Of a stretch of 64,000 nucleotides of DNA, positions 43,202 through 51,291 are shown in pieces. The DNA comes from Streptomyces sp. LaPpAH-108 (lineage in GTDB: Bacteria; Actinomycetota; Actinomycetes; Streptomycetales; Streptomycetaceae). The stretch is from NCBI RefSeq assembly GCF_000373625.1, contig NZ_KB891993.1, forward strand, positions 496,001-560,000, given 5' to 3'. Under the pieces are notes generated by a model that saw nothing but the letters and a program-made list of their open reading frames with translations, searched no databases and had not been told where the DNA came from. Each line of letters starts with the position of its first letter. Within the stretch, counting starts at the first letter, position 1. A program made the translations under genes and the position numbers.

Positions 43202-44931
43202 GCACCCAACTGCCGCCCGTCGCACCCGAGGTGACCGCCGCGCTGGTCGAGGCGCTCTCTCCCCGGCTGCGCAAGCGCCTGGACGCGGGCATCGCCAAGC
43301 TGGCGGACCGCCCGGTGGGCCGCGAGGGCGACACCGTACGCATCGCCGTGGACGACACCACGCACGTCGAACTCCACGCTCCCGGCGGCACGGTGACGAC
43401 CCCGGACGCGGTCCGCTGCGGGTGTCTGCTGGCGCCGGACTGTCTGCACCGGGCGGCGGCCGTGTCGTCGGCACCGGTGGCGGAGGCCGAACCGGCTGCC
43501 GAGGCAGTGCCGTTGACGGACGGACCGGCGGAACCACAGGACCCCGGGGAGATCACGCTCCCGGAGCCCGAGCGGCCCACTCCAGCCCAACTCACCGCCG
43601 CCCAGGCCGTATGGAGCGCGGCAGCGGCCGTACTGGACGCGGGCGCCGACGGCTGCGGTGCCGTCCTCCAGGCGGAGTTGCTGCGCGCCGCCCACACCTC
43701 GCGCCTGGCCGGACTGCATCGCGTCGCCGCCGCGTCGTCCTCGGTGGTCACCGCGTTGCGCGCGGCCCGCTCGGCCGACCCGGCGTACCGGCTCGCGGAC
43801 CTCGTCGCCGCTCTCGGTGACGTCCTCGCGGTGTCCCATCGCCTCCCGCTCGCCGAGGGCGCGGAACTGGCCGCTCTGCGCGGCACCGCGCGGCAGCCGT
43901 ACCGCCCCGACGGCTCCCTGCGGCTGTACGGTCTGTTCACCGAGCCGGTGCTGACGGCGAGCGGGTACGCGGGCGTGGTGACCTGGACGGCCGACGCGGA
44001 CGGCAGGCTCTACCAGGTGTCGGACGTGGCGCCCGGTGGCGCGTCCCGGGCGACGGGCGCCGCCGACCGTGCGGTACGGCTCGGCGACACGGCCCTCACC
44101 CATCGCGAGCTGTCCCGGGCGGGGCTCGCGGTCTCCGGGGCGACGGTCTCCTCCACGGGCCGACTGGGCGCGGGCGCCACGGTGCGCGCGGTACGCGCCC
44201 CCGGCGTCGACTGGCGCGCGGAACCCCTGGACGGGCTCTGGCGCGTCCCCCTCGCAGACCAGCTGACCCGTGCCCTCGCGCCCGACTCCCCCGGCCTGCT
44301 CTTCCTGGAGGTGACCTTCACCGGCACGGCCCGCGAGTCGGCGGGCGACTGTCTGCTGGCCGCCTCCGACGGCCTCGCCCTCCGTCTGACGGCGGCCCAC
44401 GACGACCCCGCCCTCCCCCACCGCGACAACCTCCGCCTCCTGGCCGCCGCCACGGACAAGCCCCTGCGCGTCATCGCCCGCCTGACCCCGGCCTCCCACC
44501 CCCGGGCCACCCTGCTGGCGACGGAACACCCGACCCTGCCGGACACGCACGTGGACGTGGGCCTGGACCGCCTGCAGAAGGCGGACCTCCCGCCCCACGC
44601 CTCGCCCCCGCACCCCGCTCCCCTGTCCGACGAACCCCCGGTGCACCTCCTCGTCCGCCGCATCCACCAGAGCGCGGCGGGCGGGCGCCGTGCCCTGGCC
44701 CACCCCGGTACGGACGGCGTCACCGACCCCCGCCGCCTCGCCGCCCACGGCCTCCCGACGGCGGCGGCCCTCCTGACGGAACTGCACTCCTCGGCGGCGA
44801 CCCGTTCCCGCGACGCGTTCGGGCGGCTGCTCCCGGCCGATCCGACGCGCTTCACCCAGGCGTGGCTGAAGGCGCGGGAGTACACGGTGGCGCTGGACAG
44901 GGCGTTGTGTGTGGCGGGCTGGAGCGCGTGA
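43198..44931 (+). CDS. SWIM zinc-finger protein (YehQ-like)
   Basis: This 577-residue protein has the SWIM zinc motif CxCxnCxH visible as RCGCLLAPDCLHRAA near residues 71-85. SWIM domains bind DNA or proteins. The rest is helical (AVWSAAAAVLDAGADGCGAVLQ) followed by a beta-rich region from about residue 240. The ATG overlaps the stop of the DUF5682-vWA gene (ATGA). It is the last member of the coupled set, apart from the methyltransferase gene, whose GTG 44928 could itself be coupled. Late codons are unusually C-rich (many CCC, CTC, GAC) but the frame is intact. Confidence 0.86.
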   Translation: MSTQLPPVAPEVTAALVEALSPRLRKRLDAGIAKLADRPVGREGDTVRIAVDDTTHVELHAPGGTVTTPDAVRCGCLLAPDCLHRAAAVSSAPVAEAEPAAEAVPLTDGPAEPQDPGEITLPEPERPTPAQLTAAQAVWSAAAAVLDAGADGCGAVLQAELLRAAHTSRLAGLHRVAAASSSVVTALRAARSADPAYRLADLVAALGDVLAVSHRLPLAEGAELAALRGTARQPYRPDGSLRLYGLFTEPVLTASGYAGVVTWTADADGRLYQVSDVAPGGASRATGAADRAVRLGDTALTHRELSRAGLAVSGATVSSTGRLGAGATVRAVRAPGVDWRAEPLDGLWRVPLADQLTRALAPDSPGLLFLEVTFTGTARESAGDCLLAASDGLALRLTAAHDDPALPHRDNLRLLAAATDKPLRVIARLTPASHPRATLLATEHPTLPDTHVDVGLDRLQKADLPPHASPPHPAPLSDEPPVHLLVRRIHQSAAGGRRALAHPGTDGVTDPRRLAAHGLPTAAALLTELHSSAATRSRDAFGRLLPADPTRFTQAWLKAREYTVALDRALCVAGWSA

Positions 44932-44984
44932 CGGGCGATAAACCGCTCGACAGCCCCGGGGCTCACCCGGAAAAGTACCCCGCC

Positions 44985-45725
44985 GTGACGAGCAGCGAAC
45001 TGTGGAGCCGTGCCACCGCCGAGCGGTACGACGCGGAGGACACCGAGATGTTCTCCGCCGCCGTACTCGACCCGGCCCTCGCCTTCCTGGCCGAACTGGC
45101 GGGCGACGGGCCCGCGTTGGAGTTCGCCATCGGAACCGGCCGCGTCGGCGTCCCCCTGCGGGAACGGGGTGTGCCCGTGACCGGCGTCGAACTGTCCGAG
45201 CACATGGCGGCCGTGCTGCGCCGCAAGGTGGACGAGGAGACCCTGCCGGTCGTCATCGGAGACATGGCGACCACCGTCGTACCGGGCGAGTTCACCCTGG
45301 TCTACCTCGTCTACAACACGATCTCCAACCTGCTCACCCAGGACGAACAGGTGGAGTGCTTCCGTAATGCCGCCCGCCACCTGGTCCCGGGTGGCCGCTT
45401 CGTGGTGGAGCTGAACGTGCCCCCGCTGCGCCTCCTGCCACCCGGCGCGACCGCCGTGCCGTTCGACGTGTCGGACCACCACCTCGGCTTCGACACGTTC
45501 GACCTGATCGAGCAGATCCTCGTCTCCCACCATCTGACCCGCGACGGGGAGGACGGCCGCTACCGGCGCAACGCCTCCCGGCACCGCTATGCCTGGCCGG
45601 CCGAGCTGGACCTGATGGCACGGCTCGCCGGGCTCGAACTGGAACGGCGCGTGGCGGACTGGGACGGAACGCCGTTCACAGCGGACTCCGGGAAGCACGT
45701 CTCCGTCTGGCGCAAACCGGCCTGA
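44985..45725 (+). CDS. Class I SAM-dependent methyltransferase
   Basis: This 246-residue methyltransferase has the SAM-binding motif I ALEFAIGTGRVGVPLRERG near residues 40-58, followed by acidic VTGVELSEHM (motif post I) and LVYLVYNTISNLL (motif II region). VPGGRFVVELNVP is motif III. The substrate is unknown. GTG 44985 is preferred since SSELWSRATAERYDAED is the usual N-terminus. GTG 44928 overlaps the SWIM stop codon (GTGA) and would add 19 residues, which would make it part of the coupled operon. Confidence 0.85.
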   Translation: MTSSELWSRATAERYDAEDTEMFSAAVLDPALAFLAELAGDGPALEFAIGTGRVGVPLRERGVPVTGVELSEHMAAVLRRKVDEETLPVVIGDMATTVVPGEFTLVYLVYNTISNLLTQDEQVECFRNAARHLVPGGRFVVELNVPPLRLLPPGATAVPFDVSDHHLGFDTFDLIEQILVSHHLTRDGEDGRYRRNASRHRYAWPAELDLMARLAGLELERRVADWDGTPFTADSGKHVSVWRKPA

Positions 45726-45731
45726 CCCGGC

Positions 45732-47810
45732 CTACGCCCCCTTCTTCCCCACCAGCCGATCCAGATGGGCCAGCACGCCCGCGTTGAACTTGTGCACGGC
45801 CTCGTCGATGCTGCGGATGAAGCCCGCTTCCGTGTTCCCGCGCTGCGCGCCCATGCTCTTGAAGAGGGAGAGCCGGAAGCCGGTGATCTTCACGCCGGTC
45901 TTCGGCAGCATGTCGCCCGGTTCGGGGCGCAGGCGTTCCAGGGTGCCGCGCGGGCCGCCGGTCTCACCTTCGACCAGGGTCTCGATGTGCAGGTCGGCGG
46001 GTGCTTCCGCCAGTTCGCGGACGATGCGCTTGGCCCAGGAGAGCGGGTAGCCCTGTTCGGGGGCCGGGATGTCGATGGAGGTGCGGATCTTCGTGGTGCG
46101 CAGGTCGGCCGTCACGCCGAGGACGCCCGCGACGCCCTCGATGCGCAGCTCCGCCTGCAACTTGCCGTCCTGGCACAGCTGGTCGGCCATGCGGGAGCGC
46201 CGGGCCACCGCGTCCGTGTCCCGCCGGGCACGCTGGACGGGGAGGACCTTCAGCCCGAGTTCGCCGCCCAGGCCCAGCGACACCTGGCGCACCAGCCGCT
46301 CCCAGCTCTCGACGGTCTCCAGCGCCCGGGGGTCGCCCTGGCAGAGCGTCTCGTCCTGGATGCCGCTGCGCACGGGCACCCACGCGGGGCCCATGTTCTG
46401 GAAGCCGTGGCAGCCGGAGTTCTCATGGAGGAGGTAGTGCAGCAGTTCCTCGAGGAGCCAGGCGTGCGCCGGGTTCACCACGCCCTCGTGCCGGATCAGC
46501 ATCTGCGCCTGGTGCGCCACCTCGGCCCAGGACAGGTGCCACAGGCTGACCTTGTTCTTGCGCCGCCGGTCGATCTTCACCTCGACCAGTGGACTGCCCT
46601 CAAGCGCCACGTCGTTGGAGAGCGTGATCACCGCCTCGTACCCGCGCCGCGCCGCGATGTCGGCGTACGCCTGCACCTGCTCGGCCTTGAGCGGGTTGCC
46701 GTTCGTCTTGGTCTCCACGAGCGCGGTCCAGAGCTTGCCCGCGCGCTCCACCCGGATGACCCCGTCCGGTCGCCGGGGCGTGTCCCCGTGCGGCAGCGAC
46801 ACCTCGGTGAAGGTCTCCATCCGCCCGGCGGGAGCACCGAACCCGGCGGTGAGCCTGCGCCCGAACTCCGGCACCTGCGCCATCACCGCGAGGAGCACGG
46901 AGGTGGCCCGCATCTCCCGGTCCCGGTCGCTCTTCAGCGCGGAGACGGGGAAGAGCCGGGCACCGTGCCACGCGTCGTTCTCCGCGAGGGACTTCTTCAG
47001 CGCCTTGGGAAGGGTGACCTTCTTCTTGGCGGTACGGGGGCGCGTCTTCCTCGGCGCCGGTACGGCATCGGTGTCGGGGGTGCGCGGTGACGGGACGGCG
47101 CCGGTGACAGGCGCGACGGGCTCGGGCGTCGACCTCGGCTCCGGGATCTGCTCGGTCACCGGCCCGGCCGACGGCGGCTCCTCGATCGCGGCCTCCCCGA
47201 CCGCCTCGGTCTCCACCCCCGCATCGTCCAACCCCGCATCGTCCATCCCCGCGTCGCCCACCGTCTCGGCGTCGTCCTCGATGTCGACCCCGTGGTCGGA
47301 CGCGAGCGCGGCGAACCCGGACTCGTACCCCTGCCCGACCGCGCGGAACTTCCACTCCTCCCCACGCCGGTACAGCTCGCCGAAGATCAGGGCGCTGACG
47401 CCGCCCGCGTCCCCGACCTCGTACGTCAGCAGGGGTTCGCCGGAGCCGTCACTCAACGTCAGCCGCAGGTCCTCGAGTTCGTCGAACCGGGCCGATTCGT
47501 ACCGGCTCGCGGCGACGAGGATCGTGGCGACGTCGTCCGGGAGTGCCTTGAGGTCGAAGCCGATCCGGTCCTCGCTGCCCTCCCCGACCGGGGTCTTGCC
47601 GAGCAACTGCACGCTTCCGTCCGGCGCGCAGGGGTTGTTGTAGAAGTAGAAGTCGGTGTCGCCGCGGACCTTGCCGTTCTCGTCCAGCAGCAGGACGGAG
47701 ACGTCCGCGTCGCCCTCGCCGGTCGGGCTCACCCACCCCAGGCTGACCACCACGGACTCGACGTCCTCGTCACTCAGGCTGCCCAGAACGACGTTGGCAC
47801 CCTTGGTCAT
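45732..47810 (-). CDS. TerD domain fused to a PD-(D/E)XK nuclease-like domain
   Basis: This is a 692-residue, three-part protein. Residues 1-170 are a TerD domain (TKGANVVLGSLSDEDVESVVVSLGW, FYFYNNPCAPDGSV and the calcium-binding-like acidic loops), found in tellurite/stress-response proteins. Residues ~175-270 are an acidic then Pro/Lys-rich linker. From ~290 to the end is a nuclease-like region with PDGVIRVERAGKLWTALVETKTNG, where Asp and ExK match a PD-(D/E)XK active site, followed by AEQVQAYADIAARRGYEAVITLSN. ATG 47810 is chosen; GTG 47819 with GGGAGG upstream is possible. It is convergent with the methyltransferase gene, with six bases between stops. Confidence 0.83.
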   Translation of the reverse strand: MTKGANVVLGSLSDEDVESVVVSLGWVSPTGEGDADVSVLLLDENGKVRGDTDFYFYNNPCAPDGSVQLLGKTPVGEGSEDRIGFDLKALPDDVATILVAASRYESARFDELEDLRLTLSDGSGEPLLTYEVGDAGGVSALIFGELYRRGEEWKFRAVGQGYESGFAALASDHGVDIEDDAETVGDAGMDDAGLDDAGVETEAVGEAAIEEPPSAGPVTEQIPEPRSTPEPVAPVTGAVPSPRTPDTDAVPAPRKTRPRTAKKKVTLPKALKKSLAENDAWHGARLFPVSALKSDRDREMRATSVLLAVMAQVPEFGRRLTAGFGAPAGRMETFTEVSLPHGDTPRRPDGVIRVERAGKLWTALVETKTNGNPLKAEQVQAYADIAARRGYEAVITLSNDVALEGSPLVEVKIDRRRKNKVSLWHLSWAEVAHQAQMLIRHEGVVNPAHAWLLEELLHYLLHENSGCHGFQNMGPAWVPVRSGIQDETLCQGDPRALETVESWERLVRQVSLGLGGELGLKVLPVQRARRDTDAVARRSRMADQLCQDGKLQAELRIEGVAGVLGVTADLRTTKIRTSIDIPAPEQGYPLSWAKRIVRELAEAPADLHIETLVEGETGGPRGTLERLRPEPGDMLPKTGVKITGFRLSLFKSMGAQRGNTEAGFIRSIDEAVHKFNAGVLAHLDRLVGKKGA

Positions 47811-48008
47811 CTCGTGCACACGGCCTCCCGACCGATCACCAGGCAGAAGGAACCCCCCGCCCTCACCGAAACCTCATGTGGAGATTCGGTGCACCTGATG
47901 TGAACGAGACGACTCTATCGATCAACGGGGAAAGTCACCCCAAGGAGACGCGAACCGGTTACGACCCGGGCACGCCGGTTGCGACCCGGGCACGCCCGGA
48001 AGGCCGGG
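47811..48008. other. TerD-nuclease upstream region
   Basis: This 198-base gap holds the promoter region of the TerD gene and lies downstream of the ArsR gene. It contains a 20-bp tandem duplication at 47955-47994. No further gene was seen. Confidence 0.5.
47955..47994. repeat. Two tandem 20-bp repeats
   Basis: The units ccggttacgacccgggcacg and ccggttgcgacccgggcacg differ at one base. They lie between the arsR stop and the TerD-nuclease promoter. They could be a duplicated binding site or a replication slip. Confidence 0.7.
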
Positions 48009-48359
48009 TCAGCCCGTCCGCCTGCCCTCGCCCTGGGTCGCCTGGAGGTCGGCGAGGAGTTCGGCCTGGCCCGCGAGGACGCCCGAGAGGATCGTCCGCG
48101 CCACCCGCAGCAGCTCGGCCACGTGCGGGCTGGTCAGCGAGTAGTACACGTTCGAGCCTTCCTTACGCGTCCTGACCAGGTTAGCCCGGCGCAGGACGGC
48201 CAGCTGCTGGGAGAGGCTGGCGGGCTCGACGCCCACCTCGGGCAGCATCTCGGCGACCGCGTGCTCGCGCTCGCTCAGCAGCTCCAGGACGCGGATGCGA
48301 GCGGGGTGGCCCAGGGTTTTGAAGAACTCCGCCTTCAGCTGGTACAGCGGCGTACTCAC
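48009..48359 (-). CDS. ArsR/SmtB family transcriptional regulator
   Basis: This 116-residue winged-helix repressor contains QLKAEFFKTLGHPARIRVLELLSE, then the recognition region VEPASLSQQLAVLRRANLVRTRKEGSNVYYSLT at about residues 44-76. There is no CxC metal site, so it is not a classical arsenic sensor; non-metal ArsR proteins use other ligands or oxidation. It is on the same strand and downstream of the SulP transporter and an ATP-binding protein. An AATTGC-N8-GCAATT dyad in the SulP promoter is the likely target. GTG 48359 has GGGGAG nine bases upstream. Confidence 0.89.
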   Translation of the reverse strand: MSTPLYQLKAEFFKTLGHPARIRVLELLSEREHAVAEMLPEVGVEPASLSQQLAVLRRANLVRTRKEGSNVYYSLTSPHVAELLRVARTILSGVLAGQAELLADLQATQGEGRRTG

Positions 48360-48604
48360 CGGGCCGTCTCCCCTTCCGCGCGGCGGCACCGTGCCACCGG
48401 GCCCGCCCCGGCGCCTCGTGTGCGGCCATTCGTCAACACCATGAACCCATCCTCGCGTGCGGCAGCGGCCCGGCCGAATCCACGTCGACGACGGGAGCCG
48501 CCGGATGCGGCGGCGATGACCTCGTGAATCGCCGAGATTAGCAAGTCTTCGAAACGGCGGATCGGCCCGTGTTCCAGCGGTTCCACCGGCGGCGCCACCC
48601 CCCC
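48360..48604. other. ArsR upstream region with a degenerate operator-like site
   Basis: This 245-base gap carries the arsR promoter region. Minus-strand sequence at 48547-48526 (gacttgctaatctcggcgattc) loosely resembles the SulP promoter dyad around a shared TAAT centre, consistent with weak autoregulation. No gene was recognised. Confidence 0.4.
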
Positions 48605-49030
48605 TCAGAGCGGGAGCGTGATCCAGATGGCCTTGCCGCCCCCGTCGTCATCGGCCTGGACGGCGGCGCTGCCACCGAGACCCAGCGTCAGCTCCATGAC
48701 CGTGGCCAGGCCGCCCGTCCCGGTGTCCAGGCCCGGTCCGTCGAGCCGGGGCCGGTGGGGATGGCGGTCGTGGACGGCGAAGGCGACCCGGTCGGGGGCC
48801 GCCGCGTAGACCACGGTGACCTGCGGGGAGAGTACGGCGGCGTGCCGCACGCTGTTGGTCACCAGCTCGCTCACGATCAGCAGGGCCGGGTCGACGGCCG
48901 GGTGCCGCAGCCCGATGCCCCACTCGGTCAGCGCCCGCTCGGCGGTCTCGCGGGCGACGCGTACGGCGGAGGGTTCCGTGGGCAGCGTGAGCACATGCCG
49001 GTGCGGCAGGGCGTTCAGCTCGGTGAACAT
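48605..49030 (-). CDS. ATP-binding protein, RsbW-type anti-sigma/regulatory HATPase
   Basis: This 141-residue stand-alone GHKL ATPase domain is like the anti-sigma factor kinases abundant in Streptomyces. The N-box is LIVSELVTNSVRHAA near residue 55. The G1-like FAVHDRHPHRPRL and G2 GTGGLATVMELTLGLG motifs follow. It lacks a sensor or phosphoacceptor histidine. Its ATG overlaps the SulP stop by one base (TGATG), so it is coupled to the transporter. It may bind the transporter's STAS domain, as RsbW binds STAS anti-anti-sigma factors; this is inferred from context. Confidence 0.85.
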   Translation of the reverse strand: MFTELNALPHRHVLTLPTEPSAVRVARETAERALTEWGIGLRHPAVDPALLIVSELVTNSVRHAAVLSPQVTVVYAAAPDRVAFAVHDRHPHRPRLDGPGLDTGTGGLATVMELTLGLGGSAAVQADDDGGGKAIWITLPL

Positions 49031-50769
49031 CACGCCTCCACGGCCGTCGTCGCGGCGCCCGGCTGCGGGGCGGGTACGGCGGGCAGCACTCCGGCGTGCT
49101 CCAGGTACTCCCGGGCGCCCCGGATCGCCTCGGGCGTCGTGGCGTACTCGCGCCCGTCGTGCCGCAGCAGCTCCAGCGCGCCCACGGATTCGAGGACCCG
49201 GCGCTGACCGGGCCGTACCCCGGAGGCGAGGACGCGGATGCCGCGCCGCTCCAGCTTCTCGACCGCGTCCTTGAGGACGAGCACACCGGTGGCGTCCATG
49301 GTCGAGACCCGGGACATGCGCAGGATGACGACGCGTACGTCCGCGACCTCGGTCAGCTCCAGCAGAAAGCGGTGGGCGGCGGCGAAGAACAGCGGCCCGT
49401 CGATGCGGTAGGCGACGATGTGCTCGGCGAGCAGGGCGTGTTCCTCGGCGGTGTGGTCGGCCCGGTCGAGCGGCACCTGTTCGAAGCGGGCCTGCTTGGC
49501 GACGGCGCGCAGGGCGAGCGCCCCGGCGACGACGAGGCCGATGACGACCGCGTAGACGAGGTCGAGCGCGACGGTCGCGACGGCGGTCAGGACGAGGACC
49601 AGGGCGTCGGAGCGGGTGGCCCTGACCATGGCCCGCAGCGCGCCGACCTCGACCATGCGGATCGCCGTGGCCAGCAGGACTCCGGCGAGCGCGGCCAGCG
49701 GGATCTTCGAGACCAGGGGCGCGGCGGCGAAGACGATCACCGCGAGGACGGCGGCGTGGGTCAGGGCGGCGAGCCGGGAGCCCGCGCCGGTACGGACGTT
49801 GACCGCGGTGCGCGCGATGGCACCGGTGGCCGGGACGCCGCCGAACAGCGGGGCGGCGATGTTGGCCAGCCCCTGCCCGAACAGCTCACGGTCCGGGTCG
49901 TGCCGCTGCCCGACCGTCATGCCGTCGGCCACCGAGGCGGACAGCAGGGATTCCAGCGCGGCCAGGGCGGCGACCGCCACGGCGGGGCCGAGCAGGCTGC
50001 CGAGCGCGCCGAGGTCGAGGAAGGACAGCGAGGGCGCGGGCAGCCCGGCCGGAAGATCGCCGATCGGCTTCGCCGCGTCGAATCCGCCGACCTGCGCCAC
50101 GATCGTCGCCGCGATCACGGCGACGATCGAGAACGGTACGGTCGGCCGCCACCGGGCGCCCACGAGCATCACCGCGGCCACCGCGACGGCGAATCCGGCC
50201 GCCGTCCAGTTCGGGGTCCGCGCGAACTCCTCGATCGCCCGCCAGGTCACGACCAGCACCCGGTCGCCCTCGGGTTTGGGCACGCCCAGGGCGCTCGGGA
50301 TCTGCTGGAGCCCGATCACACAGGCGATGCCGAGGGTGAAGCCTTCGACGACGGGTGCCGGGACGTACCGCATGTACTTCCCGGCCCGCAGCAGTGCCAG
50401 GCCGACGAGCATGACGCCCGCCATGAGGCCGACGGTGAGCACCCCGCTCGGGCCGTACCGGCCGACGATCGGCACGAGGACCACGGTCATCGCGCCGGTC
50501 GGCCCGGACACCTGGAGGTTGGAGCCGCCGAAGACGGCCGCCAGCGCCCCGGCGACCACGGCGGTCGCGAGGCCCGCCTCGGCGCCGAGCCCGGAGGAGA
50601 CCCCGAAGCCCAGGGCCAGCGGCAGCGCGACGATGGCCACGGTGAGTCCGGCGAGCAGGTCACGGCGCGGGGCGCGCCGCATCTCCGCGAGGTCGCCCCG
50701 GCCGGGCAGCAGCGCGGCGACGGAGGCCCCCAGACGACCGGCCTTGACCTGGTACGACGGAACGGACAC
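49030..50769 (-). CDS. SulP family inorganic anion transporter with STAS domain
   Basis: This 579-residue SLC26/SulP transporter imports sulfate, bicarbonate or another small anion. About 12-14 hydrophobic helices run from RDLLAGLTVAIVALPLALGFG to residue ~420. They include the family signature FGGSNLQVSGPTGAMTVVLVPI and the central FGQGLANIAAPLFGGVPATGAIARTAVN. The C-terminal STAS domain (VAYRIDGPLFFAAAHRFL, VVILRMSRVSTMDATGVLVLKD, about residues 450-560) keeps the serine-threonine-aspartate region near the usual phospho-site. The start is GTG 50769 with GAGGGG upstream. It is the first gene of an operon with an ATP-binding protein and probably arsR. Confidence 0.92.
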   Translation of the reverse strand: MSVPSYQVKAGRLGASVAALLPGRGDLAEMRRAPRRDLLAGLTVAIVALPLALGFGVSSGLGAEAGLATAVVAGALAAVFGGSNLQVSGPTGAMTVVLVPIVGRYGPSGVLTVGLMAGVMLVGLALLRAGKYMRYVPAPVVEGFTLGIACVIGLQQIPSALGVPKPEGDRVLVVTWRAIEEFARTPNWTAAGFAVAVAAVMLVGARWRPTVPFSIVAVIAATIVAQVGGFDAAKPIGDLPAGLPAPSLSFLDLGALGSLLGPAVAVAALAALESLLSASVADGMTVGQRHDPDRELFGQGLANIAAPLFGGVPATGAIARTAVNVRTGAGSRLAALTHAAVLAVIVFAAAPLVSKIPLAALAGVLLATAIRMVEVGALRAMVRATRSDALVLVLTAVATVALDLVYAVVIGLVVAGALALRAVAKQARFEQVPLDRADHTAEEHALLAEHIVAYRIDGPLFFAAAHRFLLELTEVADVRVVILRMSRVSTMDATGVLVLKDAVEKLERRGIRVLASGVRPGQRRVLESVGALELLRHDGREYATTPEAIRGAREYLEHAGVLPAVPAPQPGAATTAVEA

Positions 50770-50818
50770 GGGCCCCTCGGCTTCCTACCTGCGGACACAA
50801 CCAGCACAGCATCTAAGC

Positions 50819-50838
50819 AATTGCGAAATTATGCAATT
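50819..50838. promoter_or_regulatory. ArsR-type operator AATTGC-N8-GCAATT
   Basis: A perfect 6-bp inverted repeat with an AT-rich centre stands out in this GC-rich DNA. It lies 50 bases upstream of the SulP start codon. TTGCAT on the minus strand within it could serve as -35 and TAGATG as -10, so a bound ArsR would block transcription. Confidence 0.6.
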
Positions 50839-50896
50839 CCTCAAGAGGTGCGGGCCTTGATCGTTCCGCCATTCCAGGGGTGCCCGGCCTCCGGGC

Positions 50897-51244
50897 TCAG
50901 GCCTTCTTGACCACGCTCGACTTGAGCTGCATCGCGCCGAACCCGTCGACCTTGCAGTCGATGTCGTGCCCGTCGACCCCGTCGACCAGCCGGATGTTCC
51001 GCACCTTGGTCCCGGCCTTGATCCCGGACGGGCTGCCCTTGACCTTGAGCGCCTTCACGACCACGACACTGTCGCCGTCCCGCAGCACATTGCCGACGGC
51101 GTCCTTGACGACGCGCTCGCCGCCCTCGGCACCGGCCTCGCCGGGAGCCCACTCATGGGCACATTCGGGACACACCACCAGGGCGTTCATCTCGTAGGTG
51201 TACTCGCAGGAGCACTTCGGACAGGGAGGAGGATTCTCAAGCAT
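50897..51244 (-). CDS. PhnA/YjdM-like zinc-ribbon protein
   Basis: This 115-residue protein has an N-terminal zinc ribbon, Cys8-x2-Cys11 and Cys25-x2-Cys28 (CPKC and CPEC). A C-terminal SH3-like beta-barrel follows ([52 protein letters not shown]). This is the YjdM (formerly PhnA) family. Despite the old name there is no evidence that it acts on phosphonates, and no phn genes are near. The function is unknown; the whole-length match to the family is clear. Confidence 0.9.
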   Translation of the reverse strand: MLENPPPCPKCSCEYTYEMNALVVCPECAHEWAPGEAGAEGGERVVKDAVGNVLRDGDSVVVVKALKVKGSPSGIKAGTKVRNIRLVDGVDGHDIDCKVDGFGAMQLKSSVVKKA

Positions 51245-51291
51245 CCGACCAGCCTATCCGGCCCCTGACCTGGTGAAGCCCAGGGACAGCG

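Noticed and set aside
40166..43537. 1123-codon minus-strand frame opposite the DUF5682-vWA gene
   Set aside because: Arg/Gln/Gly-rich shadow; the plus strand has the vWA MIDAS and DUF5682 motifs and is in a coupled operon.
44700..44931. Possible frameshift at the end of the SWIM gene because of C-rich codons
   Set aside because: The frame stays open and sensible to the stop, and the shift in base use is only synonymous choice.
47218..47262. Short repeats in the TerD-nuclease gene as a CRISPR or regulatory repeat
   Set aside because: They encode the acidic linker with repeated DDAG units in frame; there are only about three copies and no spacers.
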